From NCBI GenBank assembly GCA_017439545.1, contig JAFSIW010000064.1:1-39134 (forward strand): DNA of 39,134 nt, given 5' to 3'. Below, in pieces: positions 26,613 through 34,797 of the stretch (positions are counted from its first letter, which is position 1; each line of letters opens with the position of its first letter). A program made the translations under genes and the position numbers. The notes under the pieces are model-generated. The model worked only from the letters and a program-made list of their open reading frames with translations. It was not told the DNA's origin and searched no databases. The DNA comes from Clostridia bacterium (GTDB taxonomy: Bacteria > Bacillota > Clostridia > Oscillospirales > Acutalibacteraceae).

Positions 26613-27350
26613 ATGGAACAAAAAACGGTCATTCGCTTTTCAAACGTAAGCAAGGTATACTACCTATACAAAAGCAATAAGCAACGCCTGCTGGGCACCC
26701 TGTTCGGGCACAAAAAGTGCAAGCAAAAACGAGCGGTGGATCGCCTCTCCTTTGAAATCAAGCAAGGGGAAGCCATTGCCTTTTTGGGGCGAAACGGCGC
26801 AGGAAAATCCACCATTTTGAAGATGATCACAGGGGTGGCGTTCCCCACGGCGGGAGACGTGTTTGTAGACGGTCGGGTAGGCGCGCTGCTGGAACTTTCG
26901 GCAGGGTTTGACCCCGAATTCACCGGCAGAGAAAACATTTACCTCAAGGGGCATATTCTGGGACTGCACCAAAGCGAGATCGCCGCGCTGGAGCCCGCCA
27001 TTATTGAATTTGCCGATCTGGGAGACTATCTGGACCAGCCGGTGCGTACCTATTCCAGCGGGATGAAGGCGCGTCTTGGCTTTTCCATCAACGTGAATAT
27101 TCAGCCGGATATTCTGATTGTGGACGAGGCCCTCAGCGTGGGGGACGAGGAGTTTAAAAAGAAGTGTATCACCCGCATCAATCAGCTGATCAACCATCAC
27201 GGCATCACCCTGATGTTTGTTACCCACTCCATTTCTCTTGCTAAGGCGTTTTGCAAGCGGGGCATTGTAATGAACAACGGACGCGCGATGTACGACGGCC
27301 CCATTGAGGAGGCAATCTTACGGTATAACGCCCTGATCGTCAAAACATAA
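26613..27350 (+). CDS. Polysaccharide/teichoic acid ABC exporter ATPase (TagH-like)
   Basis: The 245-residue ATPase has Walker A GRNGAGKST, the signature YSSGMKARLGFS (the exporter-type SGM variant), Walker B DILIVDEALSVGD and the switch FVTHS. The YLYKSNKQRLLG segment near residue 14 is typical for TagH/Wzt/RfbE proteins. There is no C-terminal carbohydrate-binding or SH3-like extension, so it is the short form. AAGGAGGAG lies upstream of the ATG. It is the last gene of the polymer operon. Confidence 0.92.
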   Translation: MEQKTVIRFSNVSKVYYLYKSNKQRLLGTLFGHKKCKQKRAVDRLSFEIKQGEAIAFLGRNGAGKSTILKMITGVAFPTAGDVFVDGRVGALLELSAGFDPEFTGRENIYLKGHILGLHQSEIAALEPAIIEFADLGDYLDQPVRTYSSGMKARLGFSINVNIQPDILIVDEALSVGDEEFKKKCITRINQLINHHGITLMFVTHSISLAKAFCKRGIVMNNGRAMYDGPIEEAILRYNALIVKT

Positions 27351-27353
27351 TAA

Positions 27354-27367
27354 TGTATATAAATGCA
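27354..27367. promoter_or_regulatory. Distal ARG-box-like sequence
   Basis: TGTATATAAATGCA matches the ARG box core TGAATwwwwATTCA at most positions. It lies about 190 bases upstream of the argG promoter. ArgR/AhrC hexamers often bind two separated boxes. Confidence 0.3.
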
Positions 27368-27405
27368 TAAAATGGTGTTTTATACATCGTTTTATGCATT
27401 TGTTT
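27361..27405 (+). terminator. Hairpin at the end of the polymer operon, possible terminator
   Basis: AAATGCATAAAA and TTTTATGCATTT form a 12-bp AT-rich stem with a 17-base loop, followed by GTTTG. It lies ten bases after the tagH-like stop. The low GC content and the overlap with TGCATAA repeats mean it may instead be a protein-binding palindrome. Confidence 0.4.
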
Positions 27406-27532
27406 GTATATTCCAAAACGGTTTTTTTACCACTTTGACCTTTTCTTTCAACAATTTTAATTTACCATATAATAAAAGAGTTGTACACATCTCACAAACT
27501 TCTTGAAAATTGGATTTTTTTGCAATCTCGTA

Positions 27533-27561
27533 TTGACAGGGTATGCATAATTATGTATAAT
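27533..27561 (+). promoter_or_regulatory. Consensus sigma-A promoter of the arginine operon
   Basis: A perfect TTGACA (27533-27538) and a perfect TATAAT (27556-27561) are separated by 17 bases, giving a leader of about 45 bases before argG. Such a strong promoter suggests control by repression. Confidence 0.88.
27544..27557. promoter_or_regulatory. ARG-box-like operator overlapping the argG promoter
   Basis: TGCATAATTATGTA is a near-palindrome that matches the ArgR consensus TGAATAATTATTCA at 11 of 14 positions. It fills the spacer and enters the -10, a position where bound ArgR would block RNA polymerase. No argR gene is in the window. Confidence 0.6.
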
Positions 27562-27614
27562 AATCGATAGCAAATACACCGTGTGATTCGGTTGAAATTA
27601 TCGGAGGCATTATC

Positions 27615-28844
27615 ATGAACAAACAAGACATCAAAAAAGTCGTACTTGCCTATTCCGGCGGGTTAGACACGTCCATCATCATTCCCTGGTTGAAAGAAAA
27701 TTACAACAACTGCGAAGTTATCGCCGTTTCGGGGAACGTGGGCCAAGCCGATGAGTTGGAAGGTTTGGAAGAAAAGGCCATTAAGACCGGCGCTTCCAAA
27801 TGCTACATTGAAGACTTGACCGAAGACTTTGTGAACGATTTCATCATCCCCACCGTAAAGGCAGGGGCTATGTATGAACAATATATGCTGGGTACTTCCT
27901 TCGCCCGTCCCATCATTGCCAAGCGCATTGTAGAGATCGCCAAGGCCGAAGGTGCCGACGCAATCTGCCACGGTTGCACCGGTAAAGGCAACGACCAAGT
28001 TCGTTTTGAACTGGCCATCAAGGCATTCGCTCCCGATATGCCCATCATCGCTCCCTGGCGGGAATGGACCATCAAATCCCGTGAAGAAGAGATCGCCTAT
28101 GCCGAAGCCCACAACATCCCCTTAAAGATCACCCGTGAAACCAACTATTCCAAAGACAAGAATATGTGGCACTTGAGCCACGAAGGCTTGGATCTGGAAG
28201 ATCCCGGTAACGAGCCCACCTATGAAAAGAAGGGCTTCCTTGAAATGGGCGTGTCCCCCATCGACGCTCCCGACGCTCCCACCTACATCACGTTGGACTT
28301 TGAACAAGGTGTTCCGGTTGCTCTCAACGATGAAAAGCTGTCCGCCAAAGAGATCATTCTCAAGCTCAACGAGCTGGGCGGCGCTAACGGCATCGGACTT
28401 TTGGATATCGTAGAAAACCGCTTGGTTGGTATGAAATGCCGCGGCGTTTACGAAACTCCCGGCGGCGCTATTCTGTACAAAGCCCTGAACGTGCTGGAAA
28501 CCTTGTGTCTGGACAAATATGCCGCTCACAAAAAGCAAGAACTGTCGGTCACCTTTGCCGATCTGGTTTACAACGGTCAATGGTTCACCCCCCTGCGGGA
28601 AGCTCTCTCGGCTTTTGTTGACGTGCTGATGAAAAACTGCACCGGTAAAGTTCGCCTGAAACTGTACAAAGGCAATATGATCAACGCCGGCGTATGGAGT
28701 CCCTATTCTCTGTACGATCCCGAAATCGCCACCTTTGACGAAGACGAGGTTTACAACCAAGCCGACGCGACCGGCTTTATCAACCTGTTCGGTTTGCCCA
28801 TTGAAGTGCAAGCCAGAGCCAATCAAAAAAACGAAAACAAGTAA
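27615..28844 (+). CDS. argG: Argininosuccinate synthase
   Basis: The 409-residue protein condenses citrulline and aspartate with ATP to argininosuccinate. It has the N-type ATP pyrophosphatase loop [15 protein letters not shown] and the family stretches [29 protein letters not shown] and [11 protein letters not shown]. Its length is normal. CGGAGG sits nine bases before the ATG. It is the first gene of the operon driven by the promoter at 27533, and argH follows after 11 bases. Confidence 0.97.
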   Translation: MNKQDIKKVVLAYSGGLDTSIIIPWLKENYNNCEVIAVSGNVGQADELEGLEEKAIKTGASKCYIEDLTEDFVNDFIIPTVKAGAMYEQYMLGTSFARPIIAKRIVEIAKAEGADAICHGCTGKGNDQVRFELAIKAFAPDMPIIAPWREWTIKSREEEIAYAEAHNIPLKITRETNYSKDKNMWHLSHEGLDLEDPGNEPTYEKKGFLEMGVSPIDAPDAPTYITLDFEQGVPVALNDEKLSAKEIILKLNELGGANGIGLLDIVENRLVGMKCRGVYETPGGAILYKALNVLETLCLDKYAAHKKQELSVTFADLVYNGQWFTPLREALSAFVDVLMKNCTGKVRLKLYKGNMINAGVWSPYSLYDPEIATFDEDEVYNQADATGFINLFGLPIEVQARANQKNENK

Positions 28845-28855
28845 GGTTTTAAACT

Positions 28856-30232
28856 ATGAGCGATAAAATGTGGGCAGGCCGCTTTGCCAAAGCCCTTGAT
28901 AAGCAAGCCGACGACTTTAACTCTTCCATTCACTTTGACTGCAAAATGTTCCGTCAGGACATTCGTGGCTCTATGGCCCACGCCGCTATGTTAGGGGCGC
29001 AGGGAATCATATCCCAAAGTGACAGCGAGCAGATCATTGCCACGCTGGAAGAAATTTTAAAGGACATGGAAAGCGGCGCTACCCCCATTGATATGGACGC
29101 AGAAGATATCCATATGTTCGTGGAAGCGGAGCTCACCCGTCGCATCGGCGACGTGGGCAAGCGGTTACACACCGCCCGTAGCCGCAACGATCAGGTTGCG
29201 GTGGACATTCGCCTGTATTTGCGGGACGAAGCCGCCGAAGTGGTGGATCTGCTGAAAAAGTTGCTTTTGGCCATCACAAGTCAGGCGAAAGAGCACAAGC
29301 AAACCATTATGCCCGGCTACACCCACCTGCAACGGGCGCAACCCATCACCTTTGCTCATCATCTGATGGCCTACGCTATGATGTTCACCCGTGACATCAC
29401 CCGAGTGGAAGATGCCGTCAAGCGGATGAACGTCTCTCCTCTCGGCTCCTGCGCCTTGGCAGGGACAACCTATCCCACCAACCGAGAAATGACCGCAAAA
29501 GATTTGGGGTTTGACGGCATTATGCTCAACTCCATTGACGGGGTGTCCGACCGTGACTTTTGCGTGGAACTGATGAGCGCCTTTGCTCTCATTATGACCC
29601 ATCTGTCCCGCTTGTCCGAAGAGATCATTTTGTGGTCTTCTTGGGAGTTCAAGTTTGTGGAGCTGGATGACAGCTACACCACGGGATCGTCCATTATGCC
29701 CCAAAAGAAGAACTCCGATATGGCGGAACTGATTCGGGGCAAGACCGGTCGGGTGTACGGTGATCTGATGGGCTTGCTCACCACCTTAAAAGGTATTCCC
29801 CTTGCCTACAACAAGGATATGCAAGAGGATAAAGAGGCCATCTTCGACAGTCTGGAAACGGTGAAGAAATGTCTTTCCATTGCCGCTCCCATGATCGAAA
29901 CTATGAAAGCCATTCCTGCCAATATGCGCAAAGCCGCACAGGAAGGGTTTATCAACGCCACCGACCTGGCGGAATATTGGGTGAAAAAGGGACTCCCCTT
30001 CCGCAGTGCTTATAAGATCGTAGGACAGATCGTTGCCCTGTGCATTGAAAAGCATACCGTGCTGGAAGATTTGCCCTTGTGCGAATATCAGACCTTCAGC
30101 GATTTGTTTGCCGACGATCTGTATGAAGCCATCTCTCTTGCAACCTGCACCTTCTCCCGCACCAGCGCGGGCGGTCCCTCGGTGGCATCTTTGGATGCAC
30201 AACTTTGCTACGTGGCAAAGTTTTGTGAATAA
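28856..30232 (+). CDS. argH: Argininosuccinate lyase
   Basis: The 458-residue protein splits argininosuccinate into arginine and fumarate. MWAGRF at the start, TARSRNDQV, GYTHLQRAQP and the fumarase/aspartase superfamily signature GSSIMPQKKN (catalytic serine loop) are all present, and the length is normal. The ribosome binding site is weak (GTAAGG), so it is probably translated by coupling to argG. Confidence 0.97.
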   Translation: MSDKMWAGRFAKALDKQADDFNSSIHFDCKMFRQDIRGSMAHAAMLGAQGIISQSDSEQIIATLEEILKDMESGATPIDMDAEDIHMFVEAELTRRIGDVGKRLHTARSRNDQVAVDIRLYLRDEAAEVVDLLKKLLLAITSQAKEHKQTIMPGYTHLQRAQPITFAHHLMAYAMMFTRDITRVEDAVKRMNVSPLGSCALAGTTYPTNREMTAKDLGFDGIMLNSIDGVSDRDFCVELMSAFALIMTHLSRLSEEIILWSSWEFKFVELDDSYTTGSSIMPQKKNSDMAELIRGKTGRVYGDLMGLLTTLKGIPLAYNKDMQEDKEAIFDSLETVKKCLSIAAPMIETMKAIPANMRKAAQEGFINATDLAEYWVKKGLPFRSAYKIVGQIVALCIEKHTVLEDLPLCEYQTFSDLFADDLYEAISLATCTFSRTSAGGPSVASLDAQLCYVAKFCE

Positions 30233-30236
30233 AAAC

Positions 30237-30257
30237 GTTGACCGACCATCGGTCGAC
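30237..30257. repeat. Inverted repeat between argH and the binding-protein gene
   Basis: GTTGACCGA and TCGGTCGAC form a 9-bp stem (one T-G pair) with a 3-base loop. It is not followed by a T run, so it is not a typical terminator. It could protect or process the mRNA upstream of the highly expressed binding protein. Confidence 0.5.
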
Positions 30258-30282
30258 AAAATGAAAAAAGGAGTAAATGAAA

Positions 30283-31098
30283 ATGAAACAATTTGCAAAA
30301 GTTCTCTCTCTTGTTATGGCGATTTGCCTGTGCCTGAGCTTTGTTGCCTGCACCGGCGGCGAAACCGTAACCAACACCGACACGTCTGACAAGCTGATCA
30401 TGGCTACCAACGCTGCATTCCCTCCCTATGAATACAAAGAGGGTGACGGCTATGCCGGTATTGACGTAGAAATTGCCGGCCTGATTGCCGAAAAATTGGG
30501 CAAAGAATTGGTCATTGAAGACGTTGACTTCGGCGCCATCATCGGCGGCGTACAAACCGGCAAATACGATATGGGTATGGCCGGTATGACCGTGACCGAC
30601 GAACGGAAACAAAGCGTTAACTTCTCCAACACCTACGCCACCGGTATTCAATCGGTTATCGTAACTGCCGACAGTTCCGTTGCTTCTTTTGAAGATTTCT
30701 ACACCGGCTTTGATGCCGAAGGCAATCCCACCGGCGTAAAAGACGGCGTGAAGATCGGCGTTCAACAAGACACCACCGGCGATATCTATTCTTCTGATAA
30801 ACCCGAAAAATGGGGCTTTGGTGAAGATAACGTAATTCGCTACAAAACCGGTGCCGACGCGGTGCAAGCGCTGAAAACCGGCAAGGTTTCTGCCGTGATC
30901 ATCGACAATGAGCCCGCTAAATCCTTTGTTGCTTCTACCGACGGTCTGAAGATTCTGGACGGCGAATATGCCAACGAAGAGTATGCCATTTGCGTTGCCA
31001 AGGAAGATACCCAACTGCTGGCTGACATCAACAAAGCGCTGGATGAACTGACCAAGGAAGGCAAGATCCAAGCCATTATCGACAAGTACATCAAGTAA
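30283..31098 (+). CDS. Amino acid ABC transporter substrate-binding lipoprotein
   Basis: The protein has 271 residues from the ATG at 30283. An ATG at 30277 would add two residues but lies only three bases from AAAGGAG. The N-terminus is a lipoprotein signal with lipobox LSFVAC, so the mature protein is anchored at the outer face of the membrane. The rest is a type 3 solute-binding protein (SBP_bac_3): ATNAAFPPYEY, GIDVEIAGLIAEKLG, GMTVTDERKQSVNFS with the ligand-carboxylate-binding arginine, and a C-terminal YIK. This family takes up polar and basic amino acids. Its place inside the arginine operon suggests arginine, ornithine or citrulline as ligand. Confidence 0.93.
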   Translation: MKQFAKVLSLVMAICLCLSFVACTGGETVTNTDTSDKLIMATNAAFPPYEYKEGDGYAGIDVEIAGLIAEKLGKELVIEDVDFGAIIGGVQTGKYDMGMAGMTVTDERKQSVNFSNTYATGIQSVIVTADSSVASFEDFYTGFDAEGNPTGVKDGVKIGVQQDTTGDIYSSDKPEKWGFGEDNVIRYKTGADAVQALKTGKVSAVIIDNEPAKSFVASTDGLKILDGEYANEEYAICVAKEDTQLLADINKALDELTKEGKIQAIIDKYIK

Positions 31099-31112
31099 GT
31101 TGTTTAACCTAC

Positions 31113-31151
31113 GACCTCATTCCGAAGGAGGCTCTCCTTCGGAACGAGGTC
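31113..31151. repeat. Strong hairpin between binding-protein and permease genes
   Basis: GACCTCATTCCGAAGGAG pairs with CTCCTTCGGAACGAGGTC around a GCT loop: 17 of 18 positions pair and only one A/C mismatch is seen. No T tail follows. Such hairpins lower expression of the downstream transporter genes relative to the binding protein by stabilising the upstream mRNA or by partial termination. Confidence 0.75.
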
Positions 31152-31240
31152 ATTGTACTGTATATTGCTTCATTTTTACCCCTGCTGTTTCAGCCGTTTT
31201 TCCTTTTTTCAACGGCATATCTGTATGAAGGAGATTCGTT

Positions 31241-31975
31241 ATGACCGAATGGTTTGAAAAATTTAAAGCGGATTTCGTCTTGAACTTTTTGGATGACGAC
31301 CACTGGATGTGGCTGCTGGAAGGGTTGGGCCAAACCTTGCTCATCACCTTTTTCGCCGTACTGCTTGGCATTGCCATCGGTGTGGTGATCGCCATCATCC
31401 GTTCTACCTTTGACAAAAACCGTGAGACCTTAAAGGCCCGCAATCGGTTTACATATGGCCTGCTGGCCTTTTTTAACGCCATCTGCAATATTTATCTTAC
31501 GGTCATCCGCGGCACCCCCGTGGTGGTTCAGCTGATGATCATGTACTTTGTTATTTTCGCCTCCTCCACCAACGGAACCATGGTTGCCGTGCTGGCATTC
31601 GGTATCAACTCCGGTGCTTACGTGGCCGAGATCTTCCGCAGTGGTATTATGGCCATTGACAAAGGTCAGTTTGAAGCCGGTCGCAGTCTGGGCTTTAACT
31701 ACATTCAGACCATGATCTACATTGTGGTCCCCCAAATGTTTAAAGTGGTACTGCCCACCCTGTGCAACGAGTTTATCGTTCTGCTCAAAGAGACCTCTAT
31801 TGCCGGCTACGTTGGCATTGAGGATCTGACCAAGGCGGGCGACTTGATTCGCGGACGTACCTTCTCGGCCTTTATGCCGCTGATCGCCGTAGCAATCATT
31901 TATCTTGCCATTGTTATGCTGTTCACCTGGCTGGTGGGCAAATTAGAAAGGAGGCTGCGCAACAGTGACCACTGA
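31241..31975 (+). CDS. Amino acid ABC transporter permease
   Basis: The 244-residue protein has about five transmembrane segments and the HisM/GlnP pattern. [20 protein letters not shown] is near the start, followed by [20 protein letters not shown]. The cytoplasmic EAA loop [28 protein letters not shown] contacts the ATPase, and [15 protein letters not shown] follows. Only one permease is encoded, so it presumably works as a homodimer. AAGGAGATTCGTT precedes the ATG. It overlaps the ATPase gene by 11 bases. Confidence 0.94.
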   Translation: MTEWFEKFKADFVLNFLDDDHWMWLLEGLGQTLLITFFAVLLGIAIGVVIAIIRSTFDKNRETLKARNRFTYGLLAFFNAICNIYLTVIRGTPVVVQLMIMYFVIFASSTNGTMVAVLAFGINSGAYVAEIFRSGIMAIDKGQFEAGRSLGFNYIQTMIYIVVPQMFKVVLPTLCNEFIVLLKETSIAGYVGIEDLTKAGDLIRGRTFSAFMPLIAVAIIYLAIVMLFTWLVGKLERRLRNSDH

Positions 31976-32708
31976 TTCTCAACCCATCATCAAGGTAGAA
32001 AACCTGCAAAAAGCCTTTGGTGACTTAAAAGTCCTGCAAGGCATTGACATTGAAATCCAAAAAGGTGAAGTGGTGGTGGTCATCGGACCTTCCGGCTCGG
32101 GTAAATCCACCTTTTTGCGCACCCTCAACCTGCTGGAAATGCCCACCGGCGGCAAAATTATTGTGGACGGAGTGGACATTACCGACAAAAGCGCTAACGT
32201 AAATCTGCACCGTCAAAAAATGGGAATGGTGTTCCAACAGTTCAACCTGTTCCCCCATATGACGGTACTGAAAAACATGACCATCGCCCCTATGAAGCTG
32301 CTGAAAAAGTCCAAAGCCGAAGCCGAAGCAAAGGCAATGGAGTTGCTGGAAAAGGTGGGGCTTGCCGACCGTGCGGATGCCTATCCCTCTCAGCTTTCGG
32401 GCGGGCAAAAGCAACGTGTGGCAATCGTTCGGGCTTTGTGTATGGAGCCTGAGGTTATGCTGTTTGACGAGCCCACCAGCGCGCTCGACCCCGAAATGGT
32501 GGGCGAAGTGCTGGAGGTTATGAAGCAACTGGCGCGGGACAATATGACCATGGTGGTGGTCACCCACGAAATGGGCTTTGCCAAAGAAGTGGGCAGTCGG
32601 GTGGTCTTTATTGACGAAGGGGTCATTATGGAAGAAAACAACCCTGCCGAATTCTTTGAAAACCCCAAAAGCGAACGGTTGCAATCCTTCCTTGCAAAGG
32701 TTCTTTAA
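31965..32708 (+). CDS. Amino acid ABC transporter ATPase
   Basis: The 247-residue ATPase belongs to the polar amino acid (GlnQ/HisP/ArtP) group. Walker A is GPSGSGKST, the Q-loop [15 protein letters not shown], the signature [15 protein letters not shown], Walker [16 protein letters not shown], and the switch histidine is in VVTHEMGFA. The start is a GTG preceded by AAAGGAGG within the end of the permease gene. It completes the transporter formed with the two preceding genes. Confidence 0.96.
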   Translation: MTTDSQPIIKVENLQKAFGDLKVLQGIDIEIQKGEVVVVIGPSGSGKSTFLRTLNLLEMPTGGKIIVDGVDITDKSANVNLHRQKMGMVFQQFNLFPHMTVLKNMTIAPMKLLKKSKAEAEAKAMELLEKVGLADRADAYPSQLSGGQKQRVAIVRALCMEPEVMLFDEPTSALDPEMVGEVLEVMKQLARDNMTMVVVTHEMGFAKEVGSRVVFIDEGVIMEENNPAEFFENPKSERLQSFLAKVL

Positions 32709-32740
32709 TCCCAACAAATCTTACCATTAGGAGTTAGTAT

Positions 32741-33724
32741 ATGAACATCAAAGGCAGACATTACTTAAAACTGTTAGACTTTACCCCCGAGGAAATCGGC
32801 GGTCTGCTGGACTTGGCGGCCGAACTGAAAGCCAAAAAGAAGGCTGGCATTCCCCATCGGATGCACGAGGGCAAAAACATTGTGCTGATTTTTGAAAAAA
32901 CCAGCACCCGTACCCGTTGCGCCTTCGAGGTTGCCGCCCACGATCTGGGAATGGGAGTCACCTACTTAGACCCCTCCGGCTCTCAGATCGGTAAAAAAGA
33001 GTCCATTGCCGACACTGCCCGCGTGCTTGGCAGAATGTATGACGGCATTGAATACCGCGGCTACGGGCAAGCCATTGTAGAAGAATTGGCGGCCCACGCA
33101 GGGGTTCCCGTATGGAACGGTCTGACCGATGAGTTTCATCCCACCCAGATTCTGGCCGACTTTTTAACCATTAAAGAGCACTTCGGTCACTTAAAGGGCA
33201 TCAACTTTGTGTATATGGGCGACGCTCGCTTTAATATGGGCAACTCCTTAATGATCGGTTGCGCAATGATGGGGCTGAATTTCACCGCTTGCGCGCCCGA
33301 AAAATATTTCCCCGATCCCGCATTGATCGAACAAGCCAAATACTGGGCCAAACAGTCGGGCGCTACCCTCACCTTTGAGTCGGATCCCGACAAGGCGGTC
33401 AAGAACGCCAACGTGATCTACACCGACATTTGGGTGTCCATGGGCGAGCCCACCGAGATCTGGGAAGAACGCATCAACGAGCTTGCTCCTTATCAGGTCA
33501 ACGACGAGTTGATGAGCAAAGCCGCTGACAATGCGGTGTTTATGCACTGTCTGCCCTCTTATCACGATCACAAAACCACCATCGGGAAGGAAATGGGCGA
33601 AAAATTCGGCAGAGACAGCATGGAGGTTACCGACAGCGTATTTGAAGGCCCTCGCTCCATTGTGTTTGACGAAGCCGAAAACCGTATGCACACCATCAAG
33701 GCCGTTATGGCGGCCACGCTGTAA
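32741..33724 (+). CDS. argF: Ornithine carbamoyltransferase
   Basis: The 327-residue protein makes citrulline from ornithine and carbamoyl phosphate. [11 protein letters not shown] is the carbamoyl-phosphate binding loop, FHPTQ the second phosphate-side motif, [16 protein letters not shown] belongs to the ornithine domain, and HCLPSYHD carries the catalytic cysteine. Anabolic argF and catabolic arcB enzymes cannot be told apart by motif. Linkage to argG, argH and carAB, and the absence of arcA and arcC, favour biosynthesis. TTAGGAG precedes the ATG. Confidence 0.96.
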   Translation: MNIKGRHYLKLLDFTPEEIGGLLDLAAELKAKKKAGIPHRMHEGKNIVLIFEKTSTRTRCAFEVAAHDLGMGVTYLDPSGSQIGKKESIADTARVLGRMYDGIEYRGYGQAIVEELAAHAGVPVWNGLTDEFHPTQILADFLTIKEHFGHLKGINFVYMGDARFNMGNSLMIGCAMMGLNFTACAPEKYFPDPALIEQAKYWAKQSGATLTFESDPDKAVKNANVIYTDIWVSMGEPTEIWEERINELAPYQVNDELMSKAADNAVFMHCLPSYHDHKTTIGKEMGEKFGRDSMEVTDSVFEGPRSIVFDEAENRMHTIKAVMAATL

Positions 33725-33741
33725 ATAGGGAGATGAGAACA

Positions 33742-34797
33742 ATGAGAAAAGCCTATTTAGTATTACAAGACGGCACCGTGTTTGAAGGCAAAGGCTTTGG
33801 CGCCGCCTGCGGCAACATCGGTGAGCTTGTATTTAACACCGCCGTGGTCGGCTATATTGAAAACCTGACCGATCCCGCTTATTACGGACAAATTCTGGTA
33901 CAGACCTTTCCTATGATCGGCAACTACGGCATGATCGAAGCCGACATCCAAGGCAAATGCTGTGTGAAAGGTTACGTGGTGCGGGAGTGGTGCGAAAAGC
34001 CTTCCAACTTCCGCTGTGAATACGATCTGGATACCTTCTTGAAAAATCAAGGCGTGCCCGGCATTTACGGAGTGGACACCCGTGAACTCACCCGCATTTT
34101 GCGAGACAAAGGCACCATGAACGCCATGATTACCGATACCGTTCCCCAAGACGTTGCACCCATCAAAGCCTACACCATCAGCGGCGGCGTGGAAGCCGTT
34201 ACCTGTAATGAGATTGCCACCTATCCTGCCGAAAAGGAACAGTACAAAGTGGTAATGATGGACTTTGGCGGCAAACGGTATTTGATTGACGAACTCAATA
34301 AAGTGGGTTGCACCGTAACGGTGGTACCCGCTTCTACCAAGGCTGACGAGGTTTTGGCGATGAATCCCCACGGGGTAGTGCTTTCTGCCGGTCCGGGCAA
34401 TCCTTGTGAAAACACCGCCATCATCACCGAGATCGGCAAGCTGTTCGGCAAAAAGCCGATTCTTGCCATTGGCTTGGGGCATCAGATGTTGGCCCTTTCT
34501 CAAGGCGGGCAGGTCATCAAACTGCCCCACGGTCATCGGGGCGGACAGCCTGCGAAAATGATTGGGGTGGACGCTACCTACATCACCGCCCAAAACCACG
34601 GCTATGCGGTGGTTTCTGACACGGTGGAAAACGGGGTCATCACCTTCTACAACTTAAACGACAACACCTGCGAAGGGTTGGAATATAAAGAAGCAAAAGC
34701 GATATCGGTGCAATTCAATCCCGAATCCACTTCCGGTCCTCGCAGTACCGCTTTGATCTTTGATCGCTTTGTTAACTTGATGGGAGGGAACAACTAA
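33742..34797 (+). CDS. carA: Carbamoyl-phosphate synthase small subunit, glutaminase site degenerate
   Basis: The 351-residue protein is full length and follows CarA along its whole course: the N-terminal domain with GYIENLTDPAYYGQI and IPG-like GIYGVDTRELTRILRDKG, then a class I glutamine amidotransferase domain. The amidotransferase site is altered. The nucleophile motif reads AIGLGHQ with Gly244 where active enzymes have Cys. The histidine of the triad is Asn326 in QFNPES (Glu328 kept). The oxyanion strand reads SAGPGNP instead of SNGPGDP. Glutamine hydrolysis is therefore not expected. The start at 33742 follows AGGGAG by nine bases; an ATG at 33733 lies directly on that site. Its stop overlaps the carB start by one base (TAATG). 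Confidence 0.92.
   Translation: MRKAYLVLQDGTVFEGKGFGAACGNIGELVFNTAVVGYIENLTDPAYYGQILVQTFPMIGNYGMIEADIQGKCCVKGYVVREWCEKPSNFRCEYDLDTFLKNQGVPGIYGVDTRELTRILRDKGTMNAMITDTVPQDVAPIKAYTISGGVEAVTCNEIATYPAEKEQYKVVMMDFGGKRYLIDELNKVGCTVTVVPASTKADEVLAMNPHGVVLSAGPGNPCENTAIITEIGKLFGKKPILAIGLGHQMLALSQGGQVIKLPHGHRGGQPAKMIGVDATYITAQNHGYAVVSDTVENGVITFYNLNDNTCEGLEYKEAKAISVQFNPESTSGPRSTALIFDRFVNLMGGNN

Noticed and set aside
25758-26621. Minus-strand open frame of 287 codons opposite the ABC permease
   Set aside because: It has low-complexity Gln/Lys/His/Pro composition, no start signal and a clear membrane protein on the other strand.
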